DNA of 26,033 nt. Origin: JAVBLU01 sp031553225. GTDB taxonomy: Bacteria > Bacillota > Clostridia > Christensenellales > UBA1750. Positions 1-7,378 of the stretch are shown here, piece after piece. The notes beneath the pieces are model-generated. The model searched no databases and was not told the origin of the DNA. It was given only the letters and a program-made list of their open reading frames with translations. The translations under genes and the position numbers were made by a program. The stretch covers positions 1 through 26,033 of the forward strand of contig JAVBLU010000036.1 in NCBI GenBank assembly GCA_031553225.1, written 5' to 3'. Numbering within the stretch: position 1 is the stretch's first letter; the number at the start of each line of letters is the position of its first letter.

Positions 1-63
1 AATAAGGCTTTACGGCACAGACGAGCGAATATTATAGTATAATTCGGCTATGCATTGTGCTTA

Positions 64-498
64 TTAGGCGTGAAGGTTGTTCGGTAGCGTCCCTCTGACC
101 TGTGTTCCGTCAATATATAAACTATAGCGCAGCGTTCTGAACCGGAGCACGCAATATTTGGGGTCTTCCGGCCCACTGTAGTAAGTTTCCATCCACTCCC
201 TCCACATCTCTTTTTTCAGAGTAAAGTCGTCTGTTATAATCTCAAGGGTACCGACCAGAGTGACATTGTACTCCGGGCGTTCAGATGAATAACAAATGCT
301 GGCGCGGTCGCACTTTGCGGCACGCTTTGTCCAGTTACTTTCAATGCTGTTGCCAATTGTAATCCATTCGATACCTTCTGTTTTGGTGGGAGTGATTCTG
401 GCTGCGGTGGGGTACCCATTTTCATCGATCAGCGCGAGTATGCAGTCTCTTGTCGCTGCAATAAATTCTCCCGCACGAGCGATGATTTCCTCGTTCAT
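64..498 (-). CDS. Pyridoxamine 5'-phosphate oxidase-family (FMN-binding split barrel) protein
   Basis: A 144-residue protein with the layout of small flavin-binding split-barrel proteins (PPOX/general stress protein 26 type). The N-terminal part has the typical strand pattern of 'tRDCILALIDENGYPTAARI', followed by 'GIEWITIGNSIESNWTKRAAKCDRASICY', where the conserved hydrophobic strand and basic residues normally contact FMN phosphate, and then a 'VTLVGTLEII' strand. Members usually bind FMN, F420 or heme; the substrate cannot be told from sequence. The ATG at 498 is preceded by AAGGGAGTGA, a good ribosome binding site. The gene is clearly richer in A+T than everything after about 780 and uses codons rare elsewhere in the window (ATA, TTA-type choices), which suggests acquisition. 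It sits downstream of the tRNA-Leu 3' end, with no other gene between. Family call fairly sure; function unknown. Confidence 0.85.
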   Translation of the reverse strand: MNEEIIARAGEFIAATRDCILALIDENGYPTAARITPTKTEGIEWITIGNSIESNWTKRAAKCDRASICYSSERPEYNVTLVGTLEIITDDFTLKKEMWREWMETYYSGPEDPKYCVLRFRTLRYSLYIDGTQVRGTLPNNLHA

Positions 499-636
499 AT
501 TAGTTCACTCCCTTATTTTTGCTTTTGAAATAGAACAAAGCCTTTCTCATATTATGTAACTAATATAAATACTGTTCGTCTTCATATTTCTGGAAACATG
601 ATTACATTTTACCCATATCACATAGCTTTCCGCCCA

Positions 637-671
637 CAAACAAAAGCAGGCCAGCTCCCATTGCTAACCTG
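637..671 (-). terminator. Intrinsic terminator downstream of tRNA-Leu
   Basis: On the minus strand CAGGTTAGC (671-663) pairs with GCTGGCCTG (655-647), nine pairs including two G-U, around a 7-nt loop, and is followed by CTTTTGTTTG. It lies 23 bases past the tRNA CCA end and is well placed to end the tRNA transcript. Confidence 0.7.
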
Positions 672-693
672 TTTTGTCCTTATGAACAGCCAA

Positions 694-779
694 TGGTGCC
701 GGTGGCCGGACTCGAACCGGCACGGTGTCGCCACCGGTGGATTTTGAGTCCACTACGTCTGCCATTCCATCACACCGGC
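694..779 (-). tRNA. tRNA-Leu (anticodon CAA), CCA encoded
   Basis: The minus strand folds into a class II tRNA. Acceptor arm GCCGGTG (779-773) pairs with CACCGGC (704-698), followed by discriminator A and an encoded CCA (696-694). The anticodon stem GTGGA/TCCAC encloses the loop CTCAAAA, giving anticodon CAA, which reads UUG. A short variable arm (GGTGGCGACACC region) follows, then the T arm GTTCGAGTC loop with GCCGG/CCGGC stem. The extra arm and G-rich D arm fit leucine tRNAs. A promoter is visible upstream (815-843) and a terminator downstream (637-671), so it appears to be transcribed alone. Confidence 0.97.
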
Positions 780-814
780 ACGCGGGGTCGCTTGGTTGCC
801 TGCGGGCCGGATTG

Positions 815-843
815 ATTGTAGCACAACGGGACGCGCCGCGCAA
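815..843 (-). promoter_or_regulatory. Promoter of tRNA-Leu
   Basis: On the minus strand TTGCGC (843-838) and TACAAT (820-815) are separated by 17 bases. The predicted start is near 808, about 28 bases before the mature 5' end of the tRNA, leaving a short leader for RNase P. Confidence 0.65.
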
Positions 844-974
844 GGGTGCGGCGGCCCCGCTTGGCGGCGGGCCGGCGCGGCCCGAACGGCGCGCGCATTT
901 GCGGCGCCCACGGCAAGGAAAACCGGGGGCGGGCGTCGAAGAAGAGGGCGTTAACAAAGGAGGTTGTCCGCCCC

Positions 975-2273
975 ATGCCGCTGACGCTTGCCATCGCCGA
1001 CTATCAGGTGCGGCCTCTCGTGCACCCCGTGGGCCGCCCCTCGCTCCTCACCGTACGTCCCTTAGGCGCGCACGCCGCTTTTACCGACGGCGCGCAGTAC
1101 ATCGTGCGCGTTATGCCCTTGGAGCGCACGCTCTCCCCCCGCCCGCGCGAGGACTACCCGGGCCTGTCCGTCACGGCGGCAGGGGGCGTTTTGCGCTTCG
1201 CGTGGACGTTTGGCGAGGAGCAGGAGCATTACCTGCGCATCATGCAGGCCGATCATCCCCTGGACAAGGAGCGGCTGTGCTCGCTGCGCGTGTACGCCCT
1301 GCAGGACGACCTGCTGGCCCTCTCGCCCTACCGGGGCGATCTGCACGTGCACTCCTCCTACTCCGACGGCCATGAATCCCCGGCCGTTGTGGCGGCGAAC
1401 TACCGCAAGGACGGCTACGACTTTCTGGCCTTGACCGACCACTACCGCTACGCGCCCTCCCTGGAGGCCATCGCCGCCTATGCCGGAAAGAAGGCGGACC
1501 TGGCGCTGTATCCGGGCGAGGAGGTGCACACGGCCGGCAACCACAACCACATCGTCAACTTTGGCGGCTCTTTTTCGGTGAACGAAAAGGCCCGGGGCGA
1601 TCTGGACGCCTACGAGCGCGAGGTGGCGGCCATCGAGCAGGGCCTCTCCCTTCCCCCGGACGTGGACCGCCACGAGGCGGCCGTGATGCACTGGTGCTTC
1701 CAGCAGATCCGCGCGGGCGGCGGGCTGGCCATCTTCCCCCATCCGCACTGGATCCCGGACGTCTACCACGTACAGGACAGCCTGTCGCGCTATCTGTTCG
1801 CCAGCCGCGCCTTCGACGCTTTCGAGCTGCTGGGCGGCCAAACCCAGCGCGAAAACCTGCTGCAAACCGCGTTCTACCACGAGATGCTCCGCCTGTCCTG
1901 CGACAGCCCCGTGGTCGGCTCTTCCGACTCGCACGGCACCGTGGATTGCCAGTGGTACGACTGGTCCTCCACCATCGTGCTGGCCCGTTCCCTTGCTTTT
2001 GAGGATATACGCCAGGCGGTGCTGGACCGCAGGTCGGTGGCCGTGGCCACCTACCCCCGCGAGGCCCCGCGCTTCTATGGCGATTATCGCATCGTCAAAT
2101 ACGTCATCTTCCTGTACGACGTATACTTTCCCCTGCACAACGAGCTGTGTTTTGAAGAAGGCCGCCTGATGAAGGATATGGTGACCGGCATTGACGAGGG
2201 CGCCGGGGACCTGCTCGCCCGCCTGAGCGGCCGCACGGCCCGCCTGCTTGCGCAGTGCATGGGACGGGCCTAG
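975..2273 (+). CDS. PHP-domain metal-dependent phosphoesterase
   Basis: A 432-residue protein. The start is the ATG at 975, preceded by AAAGGAGG (956-963); upstream in-frame codons lack a binding site. An N-terminal region of about 115 residues (probably a beta domain) is followed by the PHP domain. Motif I is 'GDLHVHSSYSDG' with the metal ligands His124 and His126, then 'ALTDHYRY' with Asp155-His156, an 'EEVHT..NHNHIV' stretch, 'IFPHPHW' and 'SSDSHG' near residue 318. Together these provide the trinuclear metal site known from the PHP family (histidinol phosphatase, YciV-type nucleases, polymerase proofreading domains). The domain hydrolyses phosphoester bonds, but the substrate is not evident. 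The next gene begins 2 bases after the stop, so the two are probably cotranscribed. Confidence 0.88.
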   Translation: MPLTLAIADYQVRPLVHPVGRPSLLTVRPLGAHAAFTDGAQYIVRVMPLERTLSPRPREDYPGLSVTAAGGVLRFAWTFGEEQEHYLRIMQADHPLDKERLCSLRVYALQDDLLALSPYRGDLHVHSSYSDGHESPAVVAANYRKDGYDFLALTDHYRYAPSLEAIAAYAGKKADLALYPGEEVHTAGNHNHIVNFGGSFSVNEKARGDLDAYEREVAAIEQGLSLPPDVDRHEAAVMHWCFQQIRAGGGLAIFPHPHWIPDVYHVQDSLSRYLFASRAFDAFELLGGQTQRENLLQTAFYHEMLRLSCDSPVVGSSDSHGTVDCQWYDWSSTIVLARSLAFEDIRQAVLDRRSVAVATYPREAPRFYGDYRIVKYVIFLYDVYFPLHNELCFEEGRLMKDMVTGIDEGAGDLLARLSGRTARLLAQCMGRA

Positions 2274-2275
2274 CC

Positions 2276-2989
2276 GTGGCCGCCTACGGTTCCTTCGCCG
2301 CGCTGTACGACCTGCTGATGGACGACGTGGACTACGACGCCTGGTTTGCCGACGTCCGGCGCCGCGCCGCCGCGCTGGGCGTTACGGGCGGCCGGGCGTG
2401 CGACGCGGCCTGCGGCACGGGGGCGTTTACGCTGCGGCTTTCGGGGGCGGGCTTTTCCGTCGTGGGCGTGGACCTCTCCGCCGACATGCTGCGCCTGGCC
2501 GCGGACAAGGCGCGCGCCGCAGGCCGGCGCATCACCTTCGTTCAGCAGGACATGACCGCGCTGTCGCTGCCCCGCCCGGTGGACCTGATTCTGTGCGCGT
2601 GCGACGGGGTGAACTACCTGACCGACCCGGCCGACGTGCGGCGCTTCTTTGCCGCCGCGCGGGCCAACCTGCGGCCGGGCGGAGCATTTTTGTTCGACGT
2701 GAGCACGCTGCACAAGCTGAGCGTGCGCCTGGGCAACCACACGCTGTGGGAGCTGCGCGAGGAGGCCGCCTATCTGTGGCAGAACGCCTTTGATCCCGCC
2801 GCGCGCCTGCTCACCATGGACCTGACGTTCTTCGCGCGGCAGGAGGGCGGGCTGTACCGCCGCTTTGAGGAGCGCCACGTGCAGCGCGGCCACACGGACG
2901 AGGAGCTGCGCGCCTGGCTTGCGGACGCCGGATTTACGCGCGTTTCCTGCGAGGCGCAGGAGGACCGCGCCCACTACGCCTGCGCCTGA
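2276..2989 (+). CDS. Class I SAM-dependent methyltransferase
   Basis: A 237-residue Rossmann-fold methyltransferase. It opens with 'AAYGSFAALYDLLMDDVDY', the common N-terminus of the small clostridial methyltransferases found near replication or nucleotide genes. Motif I is 'CDAACGTGAF' (around residues 42-51), motif II 'VVGVDLSADML', motif IV 'VDLILCACDGVNYL', and post-motif 'LRPGGAFLFDVST'. I chose the GTG at 2276, two bases after the preceding stop, because a weak GGGACGG lies upstream; a GTG at 2255, overlapping the PHP gene, is the alternative. The substrate cannot be deduced. It probably shares a transcript with the PHP gene. Confidence 0.85.
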   Translation: MAAYGSFAALYDLLMDDVDYDAWFADVRRRAAALGVTGGRACDAACGTGAFTLRLSGAGFSVVGVDLSADMLRLAADKARAAGRRITFVQQDMTALSLPRPVDLILCACDGVNYLTDPADVRRFFAAARANLRPGGAFLFDVSTLHKLSVRLGNHTLWELREEAAYLWQNAFDPAARLLTMDLTFFARQEGGLYRRFEERHVQRGHTDEELRAWLADAGFTRVSCEAQEDRAHYACA

Positions 2990-3150
2990 AGCGGGCAAGC
3001 GCGGCAGTCAGGTAGCCCGTCCAATTGATTACTTTTTTTCCTGTTTCCGGAATATCCGCTTGCGGACGGCCGCAAAAAACCCGCCCGTTTTGCCGTTTTT
3101 TCGGCAGGAACGCGCCTTTTCAGCGCCGCTTACCGGGGGCGGGCTTGCCC

Positions 3151-3179
3151 TTGCGTCCGCCCGCCCTTTTTGGTATGAT
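3151..3179 (+). promoter_or_regulatory. Candidate dnaA promoter
   Basis: TTGCGT (3151-3156) and TATGAT (3174-3179) are 17 bases apart, and TG at 3171-3172 makes an extended -10. The predicted start near 3186 gives a leader of about 340 bases that would run through the DnaA boxes, so DnaA binding could repress it. A second TATAAT at 3220-3225 has no good -35. Confidence 0.5.
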
Positions 3180-3342
3180 GAGTGAACACGAACGGCGCAC
3201 CCGGGAGGATTCCCCTTCTTATAATCCCCGCGCCGCGGGGCCCCCGGCGCGCTTTCCGCGCCGAACCGCCTGCGGCGGGCGCGGGGTGAGGCGGCAAGCC
3301 CGCCCGTATGCCTGCCCGGGCTTGTCCCCCGCAAACCCCTGT

Positions 3343-3386
3343 TTATCCACAATCGGTACGCCCATTGTGGATTGTTTTGTGGATAA
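3343..3386 (+). promoter_or_regulatory. DnaA box cluster upstream of dnaA
   Basis: Three 9-mers lie within 44 bp: TTATCCACA (3343-3351, perfect), TGTGGATTG (3366-3374, reverse, one mismatch) and TGTGGATAA (3378-3386, reverse, perfect). Confidence 0.9.
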
Positions 3387-3527
3387 CTCCTTGTTTTTCC
3401 GCTGTGCGCCGCTTTGGCGCGCCTTGCGCAGGCCGTTCCCTCTTCCGCGCGCTTCATAAAAGCCTCAAGACGCGGGTTCCAGCGTCCGGCGCATTTCGGA
3501 CGATTGCAGATATGTGGGAGGTTTACC

Positions 3528-4853
3528 GTGCCCGAAACGAACGTCACCGCGATCTGGGCGCAGGCCCTGGAGGCGATACGCCCCACCGTCACCGAGGGCG
3601 TGTTCCGCATGTGGTTTCAAAAGCTCACGCCCGGCGAAGCGCAGGACGGCGTGTTCTATCTCATCGTGCCCGACCGGGTGGCCTTGGAGATGATCGCCAA
3701 GCGCTACCTGGTGATGGTGAACGAGGCCGTGGCGCGCGCCTCCGGCCGCACGCTCAACGTAAAGCCCGTTACGTACGACATGTACGAGGCCGAGCGCAAG
3801 GACCGCCAGGAACAGCAGAAGACGAACGGGCCCATGCTCAACCCCAAGTACGTCTTCTCCACCTTCGTTACCGGCAACTCCAACCGCTTTGCGCACGCGG
3901 CCTCCCTGGCGGTGGCCGAGTCGCCCGGGCAGGCCTACAACCCCCTTTTCATTTACGGGGGCGCGGGGCTTGGCAAAACGCACCTGATGCATGCCATCGC
4001 CCATTACATTCTGGACAAGAAGCCCTCCGCCAAGCTTTTGTACCTGTCCACCGAGGCCTTCACCAACCAGGTGATCTCCGCCATCGCCGGGCGTTCCATG
4101 CAGCAGTTCCGCGACCGGTACCGCTCCCTTGACGTGCTGCTTCTGGACGACATCCAGTTTATCGCCGGCAAGACCCAAACGCAGGAGGAGTTTTTTCACA
4201 CCTTCAACGCTTTGTACGAGTCCGGCAAACAGATCATCATCTCCTGCGACAAGCAGCCCCGCGAGATTCCCACCCTGGAGGACCGCATGCGCTCCCGCTT
4301 TGAGTGGGGCCTGATCGCCGACATCCAGCGCCCCGAGATGGAGACGCGCATCGCCATCCTGCGCCGCAAGGCCGAGTCGGAGGGCCTGCTTGTTCCGGAC
4401 GACGTCAACCACTACATAGCGGAGAAAATCGACACGAACATACGCGAGCTGGAAGGGTGCCTGACGCGCGTGGTGGCCTATTCTTCCCTCGTTCAGCGCC
4501 CGGTCTGCCTGGAACTTGCCCAGGGCGCGCTGCGCGATCTGGTGATGACCCGCGACAAGCGCTCGCTCACCCCGGAGTTCATCATGGCCACGGTGTGTTC
4601 CTACTTCAGCGTGCGCATGGACGACCTCACCGGCAAGCGCCGCGACCGGGAAATCGCCCTGCCGCGCCAGGTGGCCATGTTCCTCATCCGCGAGAACACC
4701 GACTGTTCGCTCGTGCACATCGGCCAGCTCTTCGGCGGGCGCGACCACACCACCGTGCTGCACGGCTGCATGAAGATCACCGAGGACCTAAAGAGCGACG
4801 CAAGCCTGCGCACGAAGGTGGCCGATCTGCGCAAGACCATCACGGAGCTATAG
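3528..4853 (+). CDS. dnaA: Chromosomal replication initiator protein DnaA
   Basis: A 441-residue protein, normal for DnaA. The start is the GTG at 3528, six bases after GGGAGG; an upstream ATG in frame at 3414 has no binding site and would add a foreign N-terminus. Domain I runs to about residue 85 ('IWAQALEAIRPTVTEGVFRMWF'). A short linker follows, then the AAA+ domain with Walker A 'GGAGLGKT' (144-151) and Walker B 'LLLDDIQF' (204-211). The C-terminal helix-turn-helix carries the DnaA signature 'GGRDHTTV' (403-410). It binds the DnaA boxes on both sides of its own gene, melts the origin and loads the helicase; the boxes in its leader suggest autoregulation. dnaN and recF follow in the usual order. 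Confidence 0.98.
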   Translation: MPETNVTAIWAQALEAIRPTVTEGVFRMWFQKLTPGEAQDGVFYLIVPDRVALEMIAKRYLVMVNEAVARASGRTLNVKPVTYDMYEAERKDRQEQQKTNGPMLNPKYVFSTFVTGNSNRFAHAASLAVAESPGQAYNPLFIYGGAGLGKTHLMHAIAHYILDKKPSAKLLYLSTEAFTNQVISAIAGRSMQQFRDRYRSLDVLLLDDIQFIAGKTQTQEEFFHTFNALYESGKQIIISCDKQPREIPTLEDRMRSRFEWGLIADIQRPEMETRIAILRRKAESEGLLVPDDVNHYIAEKIDTNIRELEGCLTRVVAYSSLVQRPVCLELAQGALRDLVMTRDKRSLTPEFIMATVCSYFSVRMDDLTGKRRDREIALPRQVAMFLIRENTDCSLVHIGQLFGGRDHTTVLHGCMKITEDLKSDASLRTKVADLRKTITEL

Positions 4854-5075
4854 CGGCAGCAAAGCTTCTGCCCCGCCGGCATGCGCCCCCCTTTTCCTGC
4901 TCTCATGTGCAAAGTGTGGAGAAAAAAGCGGGTTTTCCACAGAAATGTCAACAGGCGGAAACGGCGGTATTTCGCGCTTTTGCGATGGTTTCCACCGTTT
5001 GCACGGCACGACGGCGACTGCTGCTATTTATCTTCTATAAACTTGAGGTATCCTAAGGCGTGGAGGTGGCACAGC
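4854..5075 (+). other. dnaA-dnaN intergenic origin segment with DnaA boxes and AT-rich stretch
   Basis: This holds TGTGGAGAA (4915-4923, complement TTCTCCACA, one mismatch) and TTTTCCACA (4933-4941, one mismatch), facing each other. An AT-rich stretch at about 5024-5051 is a candidate unwinding element or dnaN promoter region. The sequence around 4988-4998 (GGTTTCCACCG) is a weaker box-like site. Confidence 0.65.
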
Positions 5076-6188
5076 TTGAAGTTTGCATGTGAAAAAGGGC
5101 TGCTCGAGTCGATGCTTTCGGTGGCGACAAGGGCGATTGCGGCAAAGTCCACTATGGAGATCCTGGACTGCGCCCTGCTGGAGCTGGAGGAAGGCACGCT
5201 GACGGTCAGCTGCTACAATGAGATGCTGGGCATACGCTGCACGCTTCCCGTGGAAGAGATGTCGGCCGGTTCGGCGGCCGTTCCGGGAAAACTGCTTCTG
5301 GACATCATCAAGAAGCTTCCCGGAGGGGAGATGACCTGCACGGTCGCGCCCACGAACCTTGTGACGCTGCTGGGAAGCGGCACGCGCATGACGCTGCAGG
5401 GCCGCTCGGCCGATCAGTTCCCGGCCTTGCCGCTGGACACCCAGTCCGCGCCCATCAAAATTGCCCCCGCCGCCCTGCGCGATCTGATCCGCCGCACGTC
5501 CTTCTGCATTGCCGTGGACGAAAGCCGCCCCGTGCTTACGGGCGCATTTTTGCAGGTGGAAGCAAACACCGCGCGCATGGTGGCCATGGACAGCTTCCGT
5601 CTGGCGCTCAGCGAGCAAACCCTTGGGGCCGCGTACGAGACGTGCAGCGCCATCGTGCCCGGCCGCGCGCTCAGCGAGATCGGCCATGTGATCGGCGACG
5701 ACCGCGAGGAGAGCGCGCAGCTGTATCTGGAGGACCGCCGGCTTGTGGTGGGCATAGGGGAAACGAAAATCATGGCCCGGCTGCAGGAGGGCGAATACAT
5801 CAAGTACAGCCAGATTCTGCCCTCCAGCTACGCAACGCGCGTGGTGGTGGAGCGCTCGGCCTTCGCCGACGCCGTGGACCGCGCCTCGCTGTACGCGCGC
5901 GAGGGCCGCAACAACCTGATGCGCTTGTCCATCGTGGAGGACAGCCTGGCCGTTACAGCCAACTCCGAAATGGGCGACGTGTATGAGAAGCTCCCCGTGC
6001 TCAAAGAGGGCAAGGATCTGGAGATCGCCTTCAACGTGCGCTACGTGAGCGACCTGCTCAAGGCGCTTGAAAGCGAGAAGATCATCCTGCAGTTCAACGC
6101 CAACGTCAGCCCCTGCGTGGTGGAACCCCTGGACGAGGAGACGAAATCGCTCTTCCTCATCTTGCCAGTGCGGCTGTTCGGCGCATAG
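5076..6188 (+). CDS. dnaN: DNA polymerase III beta subunit (sliding clamp)
   Basis: A 370-residue protein, the normal clamp length. The start is a TTG at 5076, preceded at 6 bases by GGAGGTGG (5062-5069); from here the protein begins 'MKFACEKGLLESMLSVATRAIAAKST', the standard DnaN N-terminus, whereas the longer in-frame ATG at 4881 would translate origin sequence. It shows three repeated clamp domains and ends in the typical 'SLFLILPVRL' C-terminus. It forms the dimeric ring that tethers polymerase III. recF starts 3 bases after its stop, so the two are almost certainly cotranscribed and translationally coupled. The small S4-domain gene (yaaA) that often sits between dnaN and recF is absent. 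Confidence 0.97.
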   Translation: MKFACEKGLLESMLSVATRAIAAKSTMEILDCALLELEEGTLTVSCYNEMLGIRCTLPVEEMSAGSAAVPGKLLLDIIKKLPGGEMTCTVAPTNLVTLLGSGTRMTLQGRSADQFPALPLDTQSAPIKIAPAALRDLIRRTSFCIAVDESRPVLTGAFLQVEANTARMVAMDSFRLALSEQTLGAAYETCSAIVPGRALSEIGHVIGDDREESAQLYLEDRRLVVGIGETKIMARLQEGEYIKYSQILPSSYATRVVVERSAFADAVDRASLYAREGRNNLMRLSIVEDSLAVTANSEMGDVYEKLPVLKEGKDLEIAFNVRYVSDLLKALESEKIILQFNANVSPCVVEPLDEETKSLFLILPVRLFGA

Positions 6189-6191
6189 GCC

Positions 6192-7289
6192 ATGATCGTT
6201 GAGCGCCTTGCGCTGGGCGATTTTCGCAACTACGAGCGGCTGGACATCCGTCTGCCGCGCGGCATGGCCATGTTCGTGGGCGACAACGCCCAGGGCAAAA
6301 CGAACGTGCTGGAGGCCCTGCTCGTTCTGTGCGTGGGCCGCAGCCACCGCACCGGACACGACCGCGACCTGATCCGCCAGGGGGCGCAGGCGGCGTATCT
6401 GCAGGCCGCGGTGCAGCGCAGGGACGGCGGCCACACCCTGAACATGACGCTGAACGCTCAGGGCGCGCGCAAGCTGTCGGCGGACGGCGCGCCTCTCGCG
6501 CGCATGAGCGAGATGATCGGGCGGTTGAACGCCGTGCTCTTTGCCCCCGAGGACGTGTCCCTGGTGAAGGACAGCCCCGCCGAGCGCCGTCGCTTTGTGG
6601 ACATGGCGCTCTCCCAGCTGCGCCCGTCGTATTTTGCCGCGCTGCAGCGCTACGGCCGGGCGCTGAAGCAGCGCCAGTCGCTCCTGCGCGAGATACCCAA
6701 AAACCCTTCGCTGCGCGCGTCCCTCCCGGCCTGGGACGAACAGCTGGCGCTGGAGGGCGCGCACCTGCAGGGCCGCAGGCGCGAGATGCTCGCCCGCCTC
6801 TTTCAGCTGGCCGCGCACTATGCAAACACCCTCACGGACGGCGCGGAAGCCCTGGACGCGCGCTACGCGCCGTCCTTCCCCGGCGAGGCCACGCCCTCGG
6901 CGCTGTACGACGCCCTGCAGGCGGCGCAGGGCGCGGATATCGCGCGCTGCCAAACCTCCGTGGGCCCGCACCGAGACGACGTGGCCATTGCCCTGTGCGG
7001 CCGCGAGGCGCGGCTGTTCGCCTCCCAGGGACAGCAGCGCACCATCGCCCTGGCGCTGCGTTTGGCGCAGGCCGACCTGTACGCGGCCGACACGGGCGAG
7101 CCGCCCGTGCTTATGCTGGACGACGTGTTCTCCGAGCTGGACGAAACCCGCCGCCGCCTGCTTGTGCAGATTGCCGCCCGCCGAGACACGCAGACGCTCA
7201 TCACCGCCACCGAGCCCGTGCCGGGCATCCCGGCGCACATCTTTGCCGTGCGGGGGGGCAGGATAGAGGGGGGCGGGGAACGGGGCTGA
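6192..7289 (+). CDS. recF: DNA replication and repair protein RecF
   Basis: A 365-residue SMC-like ATPase. Walker A is 'GDNAQGKTN' (residues 30-38), preceded by the diagnostic 'LGDFRNY'. The ABC-type signature region is 'FASQGQQRTIALALRLAQ', and Walker B is 'PVLMLDDVFSELDETRR' near residues 305-320. It acts with RecO and RecR to load RecA at gapped DNA. It follows dnaN directly. The usual downstream partners (a DUF721/DciA gene, gyrB, gyrA) are not here; a methyltransferase follows instead. Confidence 0.97.
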   Translation: MIVERLALGDFRNYERLDIRLPRGMAMFVGDNAQGKTNVLEALLVLCVGRSHRTGHDRDLIRQGAQAAYLQAAVQRRDGGHTLNMTLNAQGARKLSADGAPLARMSEMIGRLNAVLFAPEDVSLVKDSPAERRRFVDMALSQLRPSYFAALQRYGRALKQRQSLLREIPKNPSLRASLPAWDEQLALEGAHLQGRRREMLARLFQLAAHYANTLTDGAEALDARYAPSFPGEATPSALYDALQAAQGADIARCQTSVGPHRDDVAIALCGREARLFASQGQQRTIALALRLAQADLYAADTGEPPVLMLDDVFSELDETRRRLLVQIAARRDTQTLITATEPVPGIPAHIFAVRGGRIEGGGERG

Positions 7290-7314
7290 GCCGCCCCCGA
7301 AGGGGCTGGGCGGC
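7290..7314 (+). terminator. Possible weak terminator after recF
   Basis: GCCGCCC (7290-7296) pairs with GGGCGGC (7308-7314) around CCGAAGGGGCT. There is no clear U tract (CTGTTCCC follows), so it may only be a pausing or processing hairpin. Confidence 0.3.
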
Positions 7315-7378
7315 CTGTTCCCTTCCGCGCTGTGACCGCCCGCTTGCGGGACGCTGAGGATACTATGGAGGATACGAT

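Larger units (their letters stand above)
2990..3527 (+). other. Chromosomal origin region upstream of dnaA (oriC, 5' part)
   Basis: This 538-bp gap has no credible gene. It holds two perfect DnaA boxes in opposite orientation, TTATCCACA at 3343-3351 and its complement TGTGGATAA at 3378-3386, plus a one-mismatch box TGTGGATTG at 3366-3374. A candidate dnaA promoter lies at 3151-3179. The segment 3200-3340 is very GC-rich and full of short dyads (for example AAGCCCG/CGGGCTT near 3296-3322). Together with the boxes between dnaA and dnaN (4915-4941) this is the bipartite origin arrangement known from Bacillus. Confidence 0.85.

Noticed and set aside
1062..2138. Long minus-strand frame opposite the PHP gene
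   Set aside because: Antisense shadow of a well-supported gene, with no start site or recognisable motif.
3036..3120. Terminator after the methyltransferase gene
   Set aside because: Short dyads (TCCGC/GCGGA, GCCG/CGGC) exist, but none combines a solid stem with a following U tract.
3025..3459. Plus-strand frame covering the origin region
   Set aside because: Covers DnaA boxes and promoter elements; Pro/Arg-rich with no family resemblance.
3465..4763. Long minus-strand frame opposite dnaA
   Set aside because: Shadow of dnaA; no independent support.
5028..7238. Very long minus-strand open frame opposite dnaN and recF
   Set aside because: It is a mirror of high-GC codon structure in genuine dnaN and recF; no ribosome binding site, no domains, His/Ala/Gly-rich nonsense composition.
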